31,691 bases of DNA from Pseudomonadota bacterium (GCA_023433775.1 JAEYTY010000015.1:1-31691), one strand, 5' to 3'; positions 16,686 through 24,796 are shown, counted from the stretch's first letter. A program made the numbers and translations. Notes: a model not told the origin generated them from the sequence alone.

Positions 16686-17417
16686 CTAGTAAGCCAGTTC
16701 GGAAAAACTGGCCGTGGGCGCATCATAGATGAGCAGGCGCCCCACAAGGGGCGTGCCGATGCCGGTGATGAGCTTGATGGCTTCCATGGCCATCAGTGTG
16801 CCGATAATGCCGGTGACCGGCCCCAGAATGCCATTGGCCTCGCAGGAGGGCAGGTCAGCGTCGCTTGCCTCGGGCGGATAAAGCGCCTCATGCAGCGCCC
16901 CGCCCAGATGCGGCGCAAAGACCGTTAGCTGCCCCGAGAACATCGACACGGCCCCCGAAACCAGCGGCATATGCAGCGCCGCGGCCGCATCGGCCACAAG
17001 GCGCCGCGTGGCGAGATTATCTGTGCCATCGAGCACCAGATCATAATCCTTGAGCAGGTCAGCGGCATTGTCTGCCGAGACGCTGACATTGTGGACGGCC
17101 ACGTCCACATGCGGATTGAGCGCCGCCGCAAAGTCACCCGCGCTTTCGGCCTTGTCGCGGCCAAGGCCGGCGCTTGAATGAACGATCTGGCGATGGAGAT
17201 TGGAGACCGATACCTTGTCCGCATCGGCAATGCCCAGTTTGCCCACGCCTGCGCCCGCCAGATAGGCAATGGCTGGGCTGCCCAGCCCGCCTGCACCAAT
17301 CACCAGAACCCGCGCCGCCTTCAGCCGCTGCTGGCCGGCGCCACCCATGCCCTTGAGCACCAGATGGCGCGCATAGCGCTGGGTTTCCTGCGGGGAGAGC
17401 GGCGGGTCAGAGCCCAA
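16686..17417 (-). CDS. moeB: MoeB/ThiF-family adenylyltransferase lacking the zinc cysteines
   Basis: A 243-residue E1-like enzyme. The ATP-binding P-loop equivalent is VLVIGAGGLGSPAIAYLAGAG, followed by DADKVSVSNLHRQIVH and the DGTDN motif, which is how MoeB and ThiF adenylate the C-terminal glycine of MoaD or ThiS. Where typical MoeB has CYRC-type ligands, this protein has LHEALYPPE, and the C-terminal CxxC is also absent; only the Cys of DLPSCEANGILGPVTG remains. TTG 17417 begins just before LSPQETQRYARHLVL, the usual MoeB opening, and overlaps the stop of the DUF2259 gene by 11 bases; an upstream start at 17489 would overlap far more. MoeB is the likeliest role, ThiF possible. Confidence 0.78.
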   Translation of the reverse strand: MGSDPPLSPQETQRYARHLVLKGMGGAGQQRLKAARVLVIGAGGLGSPAIAYLAGAGVGKLGIADADKVSVSNLHRQIVHSSAGLGRDKAESAGDFAAALNPHVDVAVHNVSVSADNAADLLKDYDLVLDGTDNLATRRLVADAAAALHMPLVSGAVSMFSGQLTVFAPHLGGALHEALYPPEASDADLPSCEANGILGPVTGIIGTLMAMEAIKLITGIGTPLVGRLLIYDAPTASFSELAY

Positions 17418-18126
17418 GCGGCACCGCCAGGAAGCGCCGGTCGGGGCCTTCAAACGCGCCGGGATAGACCGAGATGATCGCCACGGCATGGGTCAGTGAG
17501 CTGGACTGGAAGGGCATGATGACGCCATAGAGCCGATAGTCAAAGGGGCAGCCGCGCGACCGGGGCAATGTCAGGTCACGGAAAACCTGCCGCTTGGCGC
17601 CCTGGTCGCTGATCATCAGCTCATATCCCAGCGGCTCAATATCAAACCATACCTTGCAGGGCGTGGCCGACTTGGTGTCAAAGGTCGATAGGGAAAGCTC
17701 ATAATCGCCCGACACGGTCCAGGGCAGATAGCCGGGCGTGCCGAATACCAGCGATTTGGCTTCAACATCGGCCACGCCGTCCCCGATCAGGGCGACTACT
17801 TCCACCGGGCGGTTGAGGCCGAAGCTGGAAATATGGCTTTCCGACTTTTCCAGCGCCTCGTCCCGCACATCGGCGAGGCTGCGCTCTTCATCGATGGCCT
17901 CGACGCGCACCGGCGTGCCGACCACCCAGCTGTCGGTCGAAAGGTCGACAACATAGACGCTGGAATAGGCAAAGCCCGACCCATCGCGGATCCCGAATTC
18001 CTCGAAGGCGAAATAACGGGCATCCTCGGAAAAGCCGATAAAATTGATGAGGGCCCTGTCGCCCGCCAAGGCCGGGCCGGCAAGGGACAGAAAAGCCACC
18101 AGCAGGCTAGCGCCCCGTCGAGCCAT
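17407..18126 (-). CDS. DUF2259 family exported protein
   Basis: A 239-residue protein with signal peptide MARRGASLLVAFLSLAGPALAG, then INFIGFSEDARYFAFEEFGIRDGSG, the opening typical of the predicted secreted family DUF2259 (COG5497). The rest looks beta-rich (LSTFDTKSATPCKVW, YGVIMPFQSSS, AIISVYPGAFEGPDRRFLAV). ATG 18126 is preferred: GAGG sits six bases upstream and the signal peptide starts there; ATG 18153 would add nine residues. The gene overlaps the end of dut by 20 bases and the start of the moeB-like gene by 11, so the three are translated together. Function unknown. Confidence 0.75.
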   Translation of the reverse strand: MARRGASLLVAFLSLAGPALAGDRALINFIGFSEDARYFAFEEFGIRDGSGFAYSSVYVVDLSTDSWVVGTPVRVEAIDEERSLADVRDEALEKSESHISSFGLNRPVEVVALIGDGVADVEAKSLVFGTPGYLPWTVSGDYELSLSTFDTKSATPCKVWFDIEPLGYELMISDQGAKRQVFRDLTLPRSRGCPFDYRLYGVIMPFQSSSLTHAVAIISVYPGAFEGPDRRFLAVPLGL

Positions 18127-18565
18127 GGCCACCCTCACCGCGTTGGGTTTCATCGAGCTTCTCCACCTGCCTGAATGCCACCATGCTGACGGGCGCCACC
18201 ACCATCTGCGCGATCCGCTCACCCCGGCGCACCGCAAAGGGCGCAGCGCCGTGATTGATCAGCATGACCTGGATTTCGCCGCGATAATCCGCGTCGACCG
18301 TGCCGGGGGAATTGAGCACCGTTACGCCGAATTTGGCGGCCAGCCCGGAGCGGGGCCGGATCTGCGCCTCAAACCCTTCGGGCAGGGCGATGGAGAGCCC
18401 CGTGGGGATCATGGCCATCCTGCCCGGGGCGATTTCGACCACTTCATCAGCGCCCAGCGCCGCGGCCAAATCAACGCCCGCCGCGCCCGCCGTCTGCTGC
18501 CGGGGCATGGGCAGGCCTTCGCCATGGGGCAGCCAGACCAGCGCGATGGAAATCGGCTCGGTCAT
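18107..18565 (-). CDS. dut: Deoxyuridine 5'-triphosphate nucleotidohydrolase (dUTPase)
   Basis: A 152-residue trimeric dUTPase that hydrolyses dUTP to dUMP, keeping uracil out of DNA and feeding dTMP synthesis. All five family motifs are visible: AGVDLAA, IRPRSGLAAKFG, GTVDADYRGEI with the catalytic Asp, RRGERIAQMVV, and the glycine-rich tail RGEGGHGSTGR. ATG 18565 matches the usual length; a GTG at 18598 would add 11 residues. In related genomes coaBC usually sits between ubiB and dut, but here only about 100 bases separate them. Confidence 0.93.
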   Translation of the reverse strand: MTEPISIALVWLPHGEGLPMPRQQTAGAAGVDLAAALGADEVVEIAPGRMAMIPTGLSIALPEGFEAQIRPRSGLAAKFGVTVLNSPGTVDADYRGEIQVMLINHGAAPFAVRRGERIAQMVVAPVSMVAFRQVEKLDETQRGEGGHGSTGR

Positions 18566-18666
18566 CGACAATGGCACGATTTTGCGATGGAAGTGCACAC
18601 CATGACGCTGGTTCCCGCCCTTAAATCAGGAGCAAGCTATGGTTAAATCCCTTTACGGGCAAGGTC

Positions 18667-20217
18667 TTACCAAGCGGTCAGTGCAATAAGCCGCCAGAGC
18701 AGGGCCAGCATGGTGATCGTGGCGACGCCAATCAGGCCCAGCAGCGCCCAGCGCAGCAGGGGATCGCGCCCACGATGCTTGTTGGCGTGATAGTCGGCCA
18801 GCGCCAGTTCGGCCTGTGCCGCAATCACCGGCAGCCGCCCCAAACCCTCGGCAATCCGGGCAAAATGGCCTTTGAAATCCTCGATCCGGCCCAGCGGGCC
18901 TTCCTCGCGGCGCAGCCATTCGCCCACCACCGGCTCGGACACCGTCCAGATGTCGAGCTCGGGGTCGAGCGTGCGGGCGACGCCTTCCACCAGCACCATG
19001 GACTTTTGCAGCAGCACCAGTTCTGGCCGCGTCTGCATGTCGAAAAGCTCGGTGACGGTAAAAAGCTGGCCCAGCACCTTGGCCATGGAAATATCGGCGG
19101 CCTTGCGGCCATGCAGCGGCTCGCCGATGGAGCGGATGGCCAGGGCGAAATCATCGACCGACTGGCTGGTCGGCACATAGCCGATATCGAAATGGCGCTG
19201 CGCGACAAGGCGATAATTGCGGGTGATGAAGCCATAAAGAATATCGGCGAGGAACCGGCGCTCAAACCGGTTGATGCGCCCCATAATGCCAAAATCGACC
19301 GCGATGACATCGCCCGTCCGCCTGTCGGCAAAGAGATTGCCCGGATGCATATCGGCATGGAAAAAACCGTCGCGGATGGCATGACGCAGGAAGGCCTGCA
19401 TCAGCTTGCGCGCCAGCGCCTTGCGGTCCACCCCTGCGGCATCGAGCGCGGCGTGATCGCGAATGGGAATGCCATCGACCCATGACGTGGTCAGCACATT
19501 TTCGGCCACATGGTCCCATTGCACTTCGGGGATGACGAAGCCTTCATCTTGCCTGATATTCTCGGCCATCTCCGAAATGGCCGCCGCTTCCAGCCGCAGA
19601 TCGAGCTCGAGGCGCATGGAATGGTCGAGCGTGCGCACCACTTCGGTCGGTCGCAGACGGCGGCTGGAACGCGAAAAGGTCTCGGCCAGCCGCGCGCCGG
19701 CATAAAGGCTCTGCGTATCGGAATGGAAGCGCTCGCTGACGCCGGGCCGCAGCATTTTGATGGCAACAGTTTTCGGCGCTTCGCCGGGCCGCACGAGACG
19801 CGCCTTATGGACCTGCGCAATCGAGGCCGCAGCAACTGGAGGGCTGATATCGGTCAGCTGTTCGGCCCGATTGCCCAGCGCCGCGCTCAGAATGGCTGGC
19901 ACCAGCGCCGGATCGAAGGGCGGCATCCGGTCCTGCAGGCCGGCCAGATCAGCAGCGGCCTGAATGCCGACAATGTCAGGCCGTGTGGCGAGGGTCTGGC
20001 CGAATTTCACATAACTGGGGCCGAGACGGTTGAGCGCAGCATTGAGCCGTTCGATGCGCCCGGTGCGCCGCACCGACCGGCGCTCGACCAGCCGCGCCAT
20101 GCCAATGCCGAGCTTCATCATCGGGGGCAGGGCTTCGGCGGGCAGGATGGAAAAGGCGCCTTCGCGCGCCAGCACCCAGCCGGCATGGATCAGGCGGAAA
20201 TAGGACCCCAGAGCCAT
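18667..20217 (-). CDS. ubiB: UbiB, atypical kinase/ATPase of ubiquinone biosynthesis
   Basis: A 516-residue ABC1/ADCK-family protein needed for ubiquinone synthesis, earlier annotated as 2-polyprenylphenol 6-hydroxylase. The family KxGQ motif is YVKFGQTLATRPD (K71), the alanine-rich nucleotide loop is AAASIAQVHKARL, the ATP lysine is in VAIKMLRPG, and the catalytic and metal motifs are HADMHPGN (H287) and VDFG (D308). Two hydrophobic C-terminal helices (LLGLIGVATITMLALLW) anchor it in the inner membrane. It follows ubiE by three bases, one transcript. Confidence 0.94.
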   Translation of the reverse strand: MALGSYFRLIHAGWVLAREGAFSILPAEALPPMMKLGIGMARLVERRSVRRTGRIERLNAALNRLGPSYVKFGQTLATRPDIVGIQAAADLAGLQDRMPPFDPALVPAILSAALGNRAEQLTDISPPVAAASIAQVHKARLVRPGEAPKTVAIKMLRPGVSERFHSDTQSLYAGARLAETFSRSSRRLRPTEVVRTLDHSMRLELDLRLEAAAISEMAENIRQDEGFVIPEVQWDHVAENVLTTSWVDGIPIRDHAALDAAGVDRKALARKLMQAFLRHAIRDGFFHADMHPGNLFADRRTGDVIAVDFGIMGRINRFERRFLADILYGFITRNYRLVAQRHFDIGYVPTSQSVDDFALAIRSIGEPLHGRKAADISMAKVLGQLFTVTELFDMQTRPELVLLQKSMVLVEGVARTLDPELDIWTVSEPVVGEWLRREEGPLGRIEDFKGHFARIAEGLGRLPVIAAQAELALADYHANKHRGRDPLLRWALLGLIGVATITMLALLWRLIALTAW

Positions 20218-20220
20218 GGA

Positions 20221-20985
20221 CTAGAGCTTCCAGCCCGAAAACAGCGTGGCAATATTGCCCGTATAGGAGGTGTGTTTCACCCGCTTGAAGCCAGCCTTGG
20301 CCAGCTTGGCCGAGAAGCCTGCCGGACTGGGGAACTTGCGAATGGATTCGATGAAATATTGATAGGGCTGGGCGTCGCCCGTCACCAGCTTGCCCATGGG
20401 CGGAATGACCCGGTCGGAATAAAGCTTGTAGAAGCTGTCGAGGCCGGGCATGTCGACCTGCGAGAATTCCAGCACCAGGATGCGTCCGCCTCGCTTCAGC
20501 ACGCGATGGGCCTCGGCCAGCGCCTTGTCGATGCGCGGCACATTGCGAATGCCGAAGGCAATCGTATAGGCGTCAAAAGAATTGCTTTCGAACGGCAGTT
20601 CCTCGGCATTGGCTTCAACGAAGCTCACCTGCGCCGGAAATCGCCAGTTCTTTGCCCGCTCGGCGCCGACGCGCAGCATGTCGGCATTGATATCGGACAC
20701 TGTGACTTCGGCATGGCCGACCGAGACATTGACGATGCGCTCGGCAATATCGCCGGTGCCACCGGCCATATCGAGCACCTTATAGGGACGATTGCCGCCG
20801 CGGGGCGGGGCCAGGTCGGACACCATGGCGTCCTTCCAGAGGCGGTGAACGCCCGCGCTCATCAGGTCATTCATCAGGTCATAGCGGTCCGCCACATCGT
20901 GAAAGACCTTGTTGACCAGGCCCTGCTTGTCGCTCAGCGGCACTGTCTGTTCGCCAAAATGGGTGGTCTCGGATGGTTCGGTCAT
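20221..20985 (-). CDS. ubiE: Demethylubiquinone/demethylmenaquinone C-methyltransferase
   Basis: A 254-residue SAM-dependent methyltransferase that performs the C-methylation of the quinone ring. Motifs are VFHDVADRYDLMNDLMSAGVHRLWKD near the N terminus in pieces typical of UbiE, SAM motif I VLDMAGGTGDIAERI, ELPFESNSFDAYTIAFGIRN, and LKRGGRILVLEFS. ATG 20985 matches the usual length; longer in-frame extension would run into mutM on the other strand. It is divergent from mutM over 118 bases that contain a TTGACG hexamer (21035 area) and a TATATA tract, presumably the shared promoter region. Confidence 0.95.
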   Translation of the reverse strand: MTEPSETTHFGEQTVPLSDKQGLVNKVFHDVADRYDLMNDLMSAGVHRLWKDAMVSDLAPPRGGNRPYKVLDMAGGTGDIAERIVNVSVGHAEVTVSDINADMLRVGAERAKNWRFPAQVSFVEANAEELPFESNSFDAYTIAFGIRNVPRIDKALAEAHRVLKRGGRILVLEFSQVDMPGLDSFYKLYSDRVIPPMGKLVTGDAQPYQYFIESIRKFPSPAGFSAKLAKAGFKRVKHTSYTGNIATLFSGWKL

Positions 20986-21103
20986 GGCTGGGCCCGATGC
21001 AATTTGGATGGATGCTCGATCCATTTTGAATTGACGCGCACCATATATAAGGCGTTTCGGATTGCCCATGGTGCAAAGCCGCACAGGGTGAAGGAGTTTT
21101 GTC

Positions 21104-21988
21104 ATGCCCGAACTGCCCGAGGTTGAGACCGTCCGCCGTGGCCTCGAGCCCTGGCTGGTCGGCGCGCGCATCACAAAGGTGGTGCTCAATCGGGCGGACC
21201 TGCGCTTTCCCTTTCCCAAAGGCCTCGCGGAGACCCTGATCGGACAACGCATCCTGAGCGTCGGGCGGCGGGCCAAATATCTGCTGATCGGCCTCGAAAA
21301 CGGCACGAGTGTGCTCAGCCATCTGGGCATGACCGGCTCTTGGCGCTTTGCCGAACATGGCATCGACAAGCCGCCGCGCTATTATGAGCCGGGCACCGAG
21401 CCCAGGCACGATCACATGGTCTGGCATCTCGATCATCCCAAGCATGGCCAAAGCCATCTGATCTATGCCGATCCCCGCCGCTTCGGCTTTATTGATCTGG
21501 TGGGGGCCGATGGCCAAAGCCCCTATCTCACCGGGCTTGGCCCCGAGCCGCTGGGCAATGATTTCAATGCCGAAACCATGGCCGCGGCCTTCAAGGGCAA
21601 GAAGGCCCCGATCAAGGCGGCGCTGCTCGACCAGCGCGTGGTGGCGGGCCTGGGCAATATCTATGTGGCCGAGGCCCTCCACCGCGCCCATATTCTGCCG
21701 ACAATCGCAGCGCAGACACTGGTGACGGCAAAGGGTGGACCGAAGAAGGCGCTGGAAGATCTTTCCGGCGCCGTCCGCGAAGTGCTGATCGCGGCCATCG
21801 AGGTTGGCGGCTCGACCATCAGGGATTTCCGCAGCGTCGAGGGCGCGGGCTATTTCCAGCACAATTTCGCGGTCTATGACCGGGAAGGCGACCCATGCCC
21901 GACCCCGCTCTGCAAGGGCGTGGTCAAACGCATTGTGCAATCGGGGCGCTCGACCTTCTACTGTCCCTCATGCCAGAAGGCGCCGTGA
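21104..21988 (+). CDS. mutM: Formamidopyrimidine-DNA glycosylase (Fpg)
   Basis: A 294-residue bifunctional glycosylase/AP lyase that removes 8-oxoguanine and formamidopyrimidines. It starts MPELPEVETVRRGL, with the catalytic P2 and E3 after Met removal. RRAKYLLIGL carries the conserved lysine, and ERS-type DNA contacts include QRVVAGLGNIYVAEALHRA. The C-terminal zinc finger is complete: C265-x4-C270-x16-C287-x2-C290. AAGGAG at 21091-21096 lies seven bases before the start. In rhizobia mutM is likewise divergent from ubiE. Confidence 0.96.
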   Translation: MPELPEVETVRRGLEPWLVGARITKVVLNRADLRFPFPKGLAETLIGQRILSVGRRAKYLLIGLENGTSVLSHLGMTGSWRFAEHGIDKPPRYYEPGTEPRHDHMVWHLDHPKHGQSHLIYADPRRFGFIDLVGADGQSPYLTGLGPEPLGNDFNAETMAAAFKGKKAPIKAALLDQRVVAGLGNIYVAEALHRAHILPTIAAQTLVTAKGGPKKALEDLSGAVREVLIAAIEVGGSTIRDFRSVEGAGYFQHNFAVYDREGDPCPTPLCKGVVKRIVQSGRSTFYCPSCQKAP

Positions 21989-22022
21989 CCTGCGCTTGAT
22001 AGGTTGTGGCGTTGGAATCGTA

Positions 22023-22051
22023 TTGACGCCTTGGCGCCTTTCCCCTATAGA
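22023..22051 (+). promoter_or_regulatory. rpsT promoter (sigma-70 type)
   Basis: TTGACG at 22023-22028, a 17-base spacer, and TATAGA at 22046-22051: close to the alphaproteobacterial housekeeping consensus. Transcription would start near 22058, giving a 100-nt leader before rpsT in which GGCGG/CCGCC and TCCA/TGGA hairpins can form; S20 is known to autoregulate in E. coli. Confidence 0.75.
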
Positions 22052-22157
22052 CCCCGCAACTTGGCGGCTGTCGAAAACCCGCCGATTTCATTTCATCCTG
22101 ATCGCCTGACACGCTCCATGCGTGGATTTGGTCGGTCTGGACGCCAAGAGGACCGAA

Positions 22158-22424
22158 ATGGCCAATACGCCCTCAGCCAAGAAGGCTACCCGCAAGATCG
22201 AAGCCCGCACCGCGGTGAACAAGTCGCGCCGCAGCCGTATGCGCACCTTCATCCGCAAGGTTGAAGAAGCCATCACCGCCGGTGATCATGCTTCCGCTTT
22301 CGCTGCCCTCAAGGCAGCCGAGCCCGAGATCAACCGCGCTGCCGGCAAGGGCATTGTCCATGCTAATCTCGCGGCCCGCAAGGTTTCGCGCCTCAACAGC
22401 CGCGTCAAGGCACTGGCTGTCTGA
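22158..22424 (+). CDS. rpsT: 30S ribosomal protein S20
   Basis: An 88-residue, strongly basic, helical protein that binds 16S rRNA early in 30S assembly. MANTPSAKKATRKIEARTAV and NKSRRSRMRTFIRKVEEAI are standard S20 sequence, as is GKGIVHANLAARKVSRLNSRV. ATG 22158 has GAGG at 22148-22151 six bases upstream; a longer frame from 22122 is not needed. It lies between mutM and dnaA, the usual place in this order, with its own promoter and two hairpins behind. Confidence 0.97.
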   Translation: MANTPSAKKATRKIEARTAVNKSRRSRMRTFIRKVEEAITAGDHASAFAALKAAEPEINRAAGKGIVHANLAARKVSRLNSRVKALAV

Positions 22425-22433
22425 GACAAGCCC

Positions 22434-22498
22434 AAAGCCGCCCCGGCGGCTTTGAGAAAAATGAATTGAAACGGGCTCCTTCGGGAGCCCTTTTCTTT
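22434..22498 (+). terminator. Tandem terminator of rpsT
   Basis: Hairpin one pairs AAAGCCGCC with GGCGGCTTT (22434-22453). Hairpin two pairs GGGCTCC with GGAGCCC around a TTCG tetraloop (22473-22490) and ends in TTTTCTTT, a strong intrinsic terminator. Confidence 0.92.
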
Positions 22499-22531
22499 GT
22501 ATGGTAGCGGGCAAGTTTTTTTGTCGCCCCT

Positions 22532-22556
22532 ATGTCACATGTCTATTGTGTGACAT
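22532..22556. repeat. 8-bp inverted repeat downstream of rpsT
   Basis: ATGTCACA at 22532-22539 and TGTGACAT at 22549-22556, nine bases apart. The arms are perfect and no T-run follows, so a protein-binding site is more likely than a terminator. Half-sites face the wrong way for a CRP/FNR site. Confidence 0.5.
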
Positions 22557-23041
22557 TGGCGTCAGGGCGCCGCCACAGTTTCATTCGATCAATTTATTGT
22601 TTTTTGTCAAAGACATAGGCCCATGCCGTGAGGTCCGGTGGAGGTCGTGAAAATTCTGCCAGTCGAGAAATTTTGTCGCGGACGGAATAAATTTTTCACC
22701 ATGCCGGAGCCGCTAAGTGTTTGAATCTGCCTTGAGTCACAGGCGCTTGCCGGAGGTCACTTTTCACAGGCGTGGCAGACCCAAAAAACTGGTTTCAGAG
22801 TCAAGCCCCATTTTCATTGATTCACGTGTTGCGGGGTCCAAAGCAGGGCCGTAAGGTAATCTGGCTAACGCGGAAACGGGGGCAGGAAACGAGCCTGGAA
22901 ATGCGTTGGTGGGGGTCTCTTCGGGGTTTTAATTTCGGGTGAGTGTCTGCGGTTTTTCGCAGGGACAATTGATCCAGTGACATTTGAGTTGGCGGCACAT
23001 TTCACAGCTGTTCATCACGGACAGACTGGGACGTTTGACCA

Positions 23042-23166
23042 CCGGTCGGTGCAGACCGGAATCAAGTGACAGGGCAATAGAGCAACGGCGGTTTCCGCCG
23101 GGAGTATCAGTGTGTCCGCGTGGCGGACGCAAGGGCGAAGCCATGTGTTGCGGCCGGAAGAGCCGC
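23042..23166 (+). promoter_or_regulatory. Multi-hairpin dnaA leader
   Basis: Four consecutive hairpins: CCGGTC/GACCGG (23042-23059), CGGCGG-TTT-CCGCCG (23086-23100), GTGTCCGC/GCGGACGC (23112-23130) and GCGGC/GCCGC (23150-23166). None is followed by a T-run, so they look like a folded 5' untranslated region rather than terminators. In Caulobacter the dnaA leader controls translation; a similar role here is inference. Confidence 0.45.
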
Positions 23167-23234
23167 GCCGGGCGTGAAATGACAAAAGCCGGGCGGACAT
23201 GCGGACCGAGCGGCCATCAGAGAACGGGGCAAAG

Positions 23235-24779
23235 ATGACGATGCAGCAGGCGACAGTGGGAAAGGATGATTGGGCTCAGGCCAATGCACCCTCCCTTCTA
23301 CCCACGAGCAAAGGCGGCACGTCTGTCATGGCCCAGTCCGATTCCGTTTCCGAAGCCCAGCGCGAACTCTGGAACCGGGTGCGCGCCCGCCTCAAGACCC
23401 TGGTCGGCGAAGATGTCTTTGCCTCCTGGTTTGCCCGGCTGGAGCTGGAAGAGCAGATGGATGACCTTGTCCATCTCTCGGCGCCCACACGCTTCCTCTG
23501 CTCCTGGGTGCAATCCAATTATGCCGACCGCATTCTCGAAGCCTTCCGCCATGACCTGCCCGAAGTGTCCCGTCTGCAGGTCACCCTGCGGGTCAATGGC
23601 CAGCCGCGCACGCGCCTTGCCGCCGCCGCCGAGCCGGCGCCGAGCGAAACGCCTGCCGCGCAACCATCCGCAGCGCCCGCTGCCGCCAGCGCGACACCTC
23701 GGCTGGTGCGCGATGGCGCCAAGTCCGGCGACGCCCTTTCGGGCAGCGCCATCGACCCGCGCATGACCTTTGACAGCTTTGTCGCCGGCACTGCCAATGA
23801 AATGGCCTTTGGTGTCGCCAAGCAGATCGCCAGCGCCGCCATCAACAATGCCGTGACCTTCAACCCGGTCTATCTGCATTCGACGGTGGGCCTGGGTAAA
23901 TCCCACCTGCTCAATGGCATTGCCCATGCCGTCAGCCAGGCCGATCCGAGCAAGAATATCGTCTATCTCACCGCCGACCACTTCATGTACCATTTCATCA
24001 CCGCCGTGCAGCGCCAGAGCGCGCTCGGCTTCAAGGAATGGCTGCGCCGGGTCGATCTGCTGCTGATCGACGACATGCAGTTCCTTCAGGGCAAGTCCGC
24101 CACCGAATTCGGCCATACGCTGGGCACGCTGCTGACAGGCGCCAAGCAGGTTGTCGTGGCCGGCGATGCCCCGCCACGCGATCTTGAAATGCTCGACGAG
24201 CGCGTGCGCTCGCGGCTTTCCGGCGGGCTCGTGGTGCCGATCACCGGTTTTGACCCCGAGCTGCGCCGCGCCATCGTCCAGCGCCGCGCCGATCAGGCGA
24301 CCGCCCGTTTCGGCGTGCATTTCCCGGCCCCGGTCATCGACTATATCGCCCGGGCCGTGGTCAGCCATGGCCGCGATCTCGATGGGGCAGTCAATCGCCT
24401 CGTCGCGGCCAATCAGCTCACCGGTGAACTCGTCACCGTGCCGCTGGCCGAAAAGACTCTCGCCGATCTCATCCGCACCCGCGACGCCAAGCGCGTTCGC
24501 ATCGAGGACATCCTCCGCATCGTGTCGCGCCACTACAAGGTGCCGCGCAATGAGCTGCTCTCGGCCCGCCGCAGCCGCGATGTTGTCCGTCCGCGCCAGA
24601 TCGCCATGTATCTGGCCAAGGCCCTGACCTCGCGCTCGCTGCCCGAAATCGGCCGGCGCTTCGGTGGCCGCGATCACACCACCGTGCTCCATTCGGTCCG
24701 CAAGGTTGAACAGATGATCAAGGACGATCTGGAGCTGGGTCAGGAAATCGAGCTGCTCAAGAGAATGCTTGAAGAGTGA
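23235..24779 (+). CDS. dnaA: Chromosomal replication initiator protein DnaA
   Basis: The AAA+ initiator that binds the origin and opens it. Domain I has ELWNRVRARLKTLVGEDVFASW. Domain II is an Ala/Pro-rich linker. Domain III carries Walker A STVGLGKSHLLNG (K222), Walker B LLLIDDMQFLQGK (D279, D280) and the sensor block GDAPPRDLEMLDERVRSRL. Domain IV ends with the DnaA signature RRFGGRDHTTVLHSVRKVEQM. With ATG 23235 the protein has 514 residues; ATG 23199 (526) and ATG 23328 (483, MAQSDSVSEAQREL) are real alternatives because none has a strong ribosome-binding site. A short upstream frame ends in TGA at 23236-23238, overlapping ATG 23235. Confidence 0.95.
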   Translation: MTMQQATVGKDDWAQANAPSLLPTSKGGTSVMAQSDSVSEAQRELWNRVRARLKTLVGEDVFASWFARLELEEQMDDLVHLSAPTRFLCSWVQSNYADRILEAFRHDLPEVSRLQVTLRVNGQPRTRLAAAAEPAPSETPAAQPSAAPAAASATPRLVRDGAKSGDALSGSAIDPRMTFDSFVAGTANEMAFGVAKQIASAAINNAVTFNPVYLHSTVGLGKSHLLNGIAHAVSQADPSKNIVYLTADHFMYHFITAVQRQSALGFKEWLRRVDLLLIDDMQFLQGKSATEFGHTLGTLLTGAKQVVVAGDAPPRDLEMLDERVRSRLSGGLVVPITGFDPELRRAIVQRRADQATARFGVHFPAPVIDYIARAVVSHGRDLDGAVNRLVAANQLTGELVTVPLAEKTLADLIRTRDAKRVRIEDILRIVSRHYKVPRNELLSARRSRDVVRPRQIAMYLAKALTSRSLPEIGRRFGGRDHTTVLHSVRKVEQMIKDDLELGQEIELLKRMLEE

Positions 24780-24796
24780 GACCCGGCGCTTCGCGC

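Larger units (their letters stand above)
22499..23234 (+). other. Long non-coding region between rpsT and dnaA
   Basis: About 735 bases without a convincing gene. It contains an 8-bp inverted repeat (22532-22556), five GANTC sites (22723, 22734, 22798, 22819, 23059), several TTTTCAC/TTTCACAG motifs that are at best poor DnaA boxes, one TGATCCA motif (22970), and a run of four hairpins from 23042 to 23166 that would lie in the dnaA leader. Short open frames here have no family resemblance. I could not fix a dnaA promoter with confidence. Confidence 0.7.

Noticed and set aside
19510..21126. Plus-strand frame of 538 codons opposite ubiB and ubiE
   Set aside because: Antisense shadow spanning two well-supported genes, rich in Gln/His/Arg and without motifs.
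22532..22556. CRP/FNR-type site
   Set aside because: Those sites read TGTGA-N6-TCACA; here the half-sites are in the opposite order with a nine-base spacer.
22499..23234. Chromosomal origin (oriC) between rpsT and dnaA
   Set aside because: No cluster of consensus TTATCCACA boxes; only loose TTTTCAC-type matches and one TGATCCA. In many Hyphomicrobiales the origin lies near hemE, away from dnaA. GC-skew analysis of the whole chromosome would decide.
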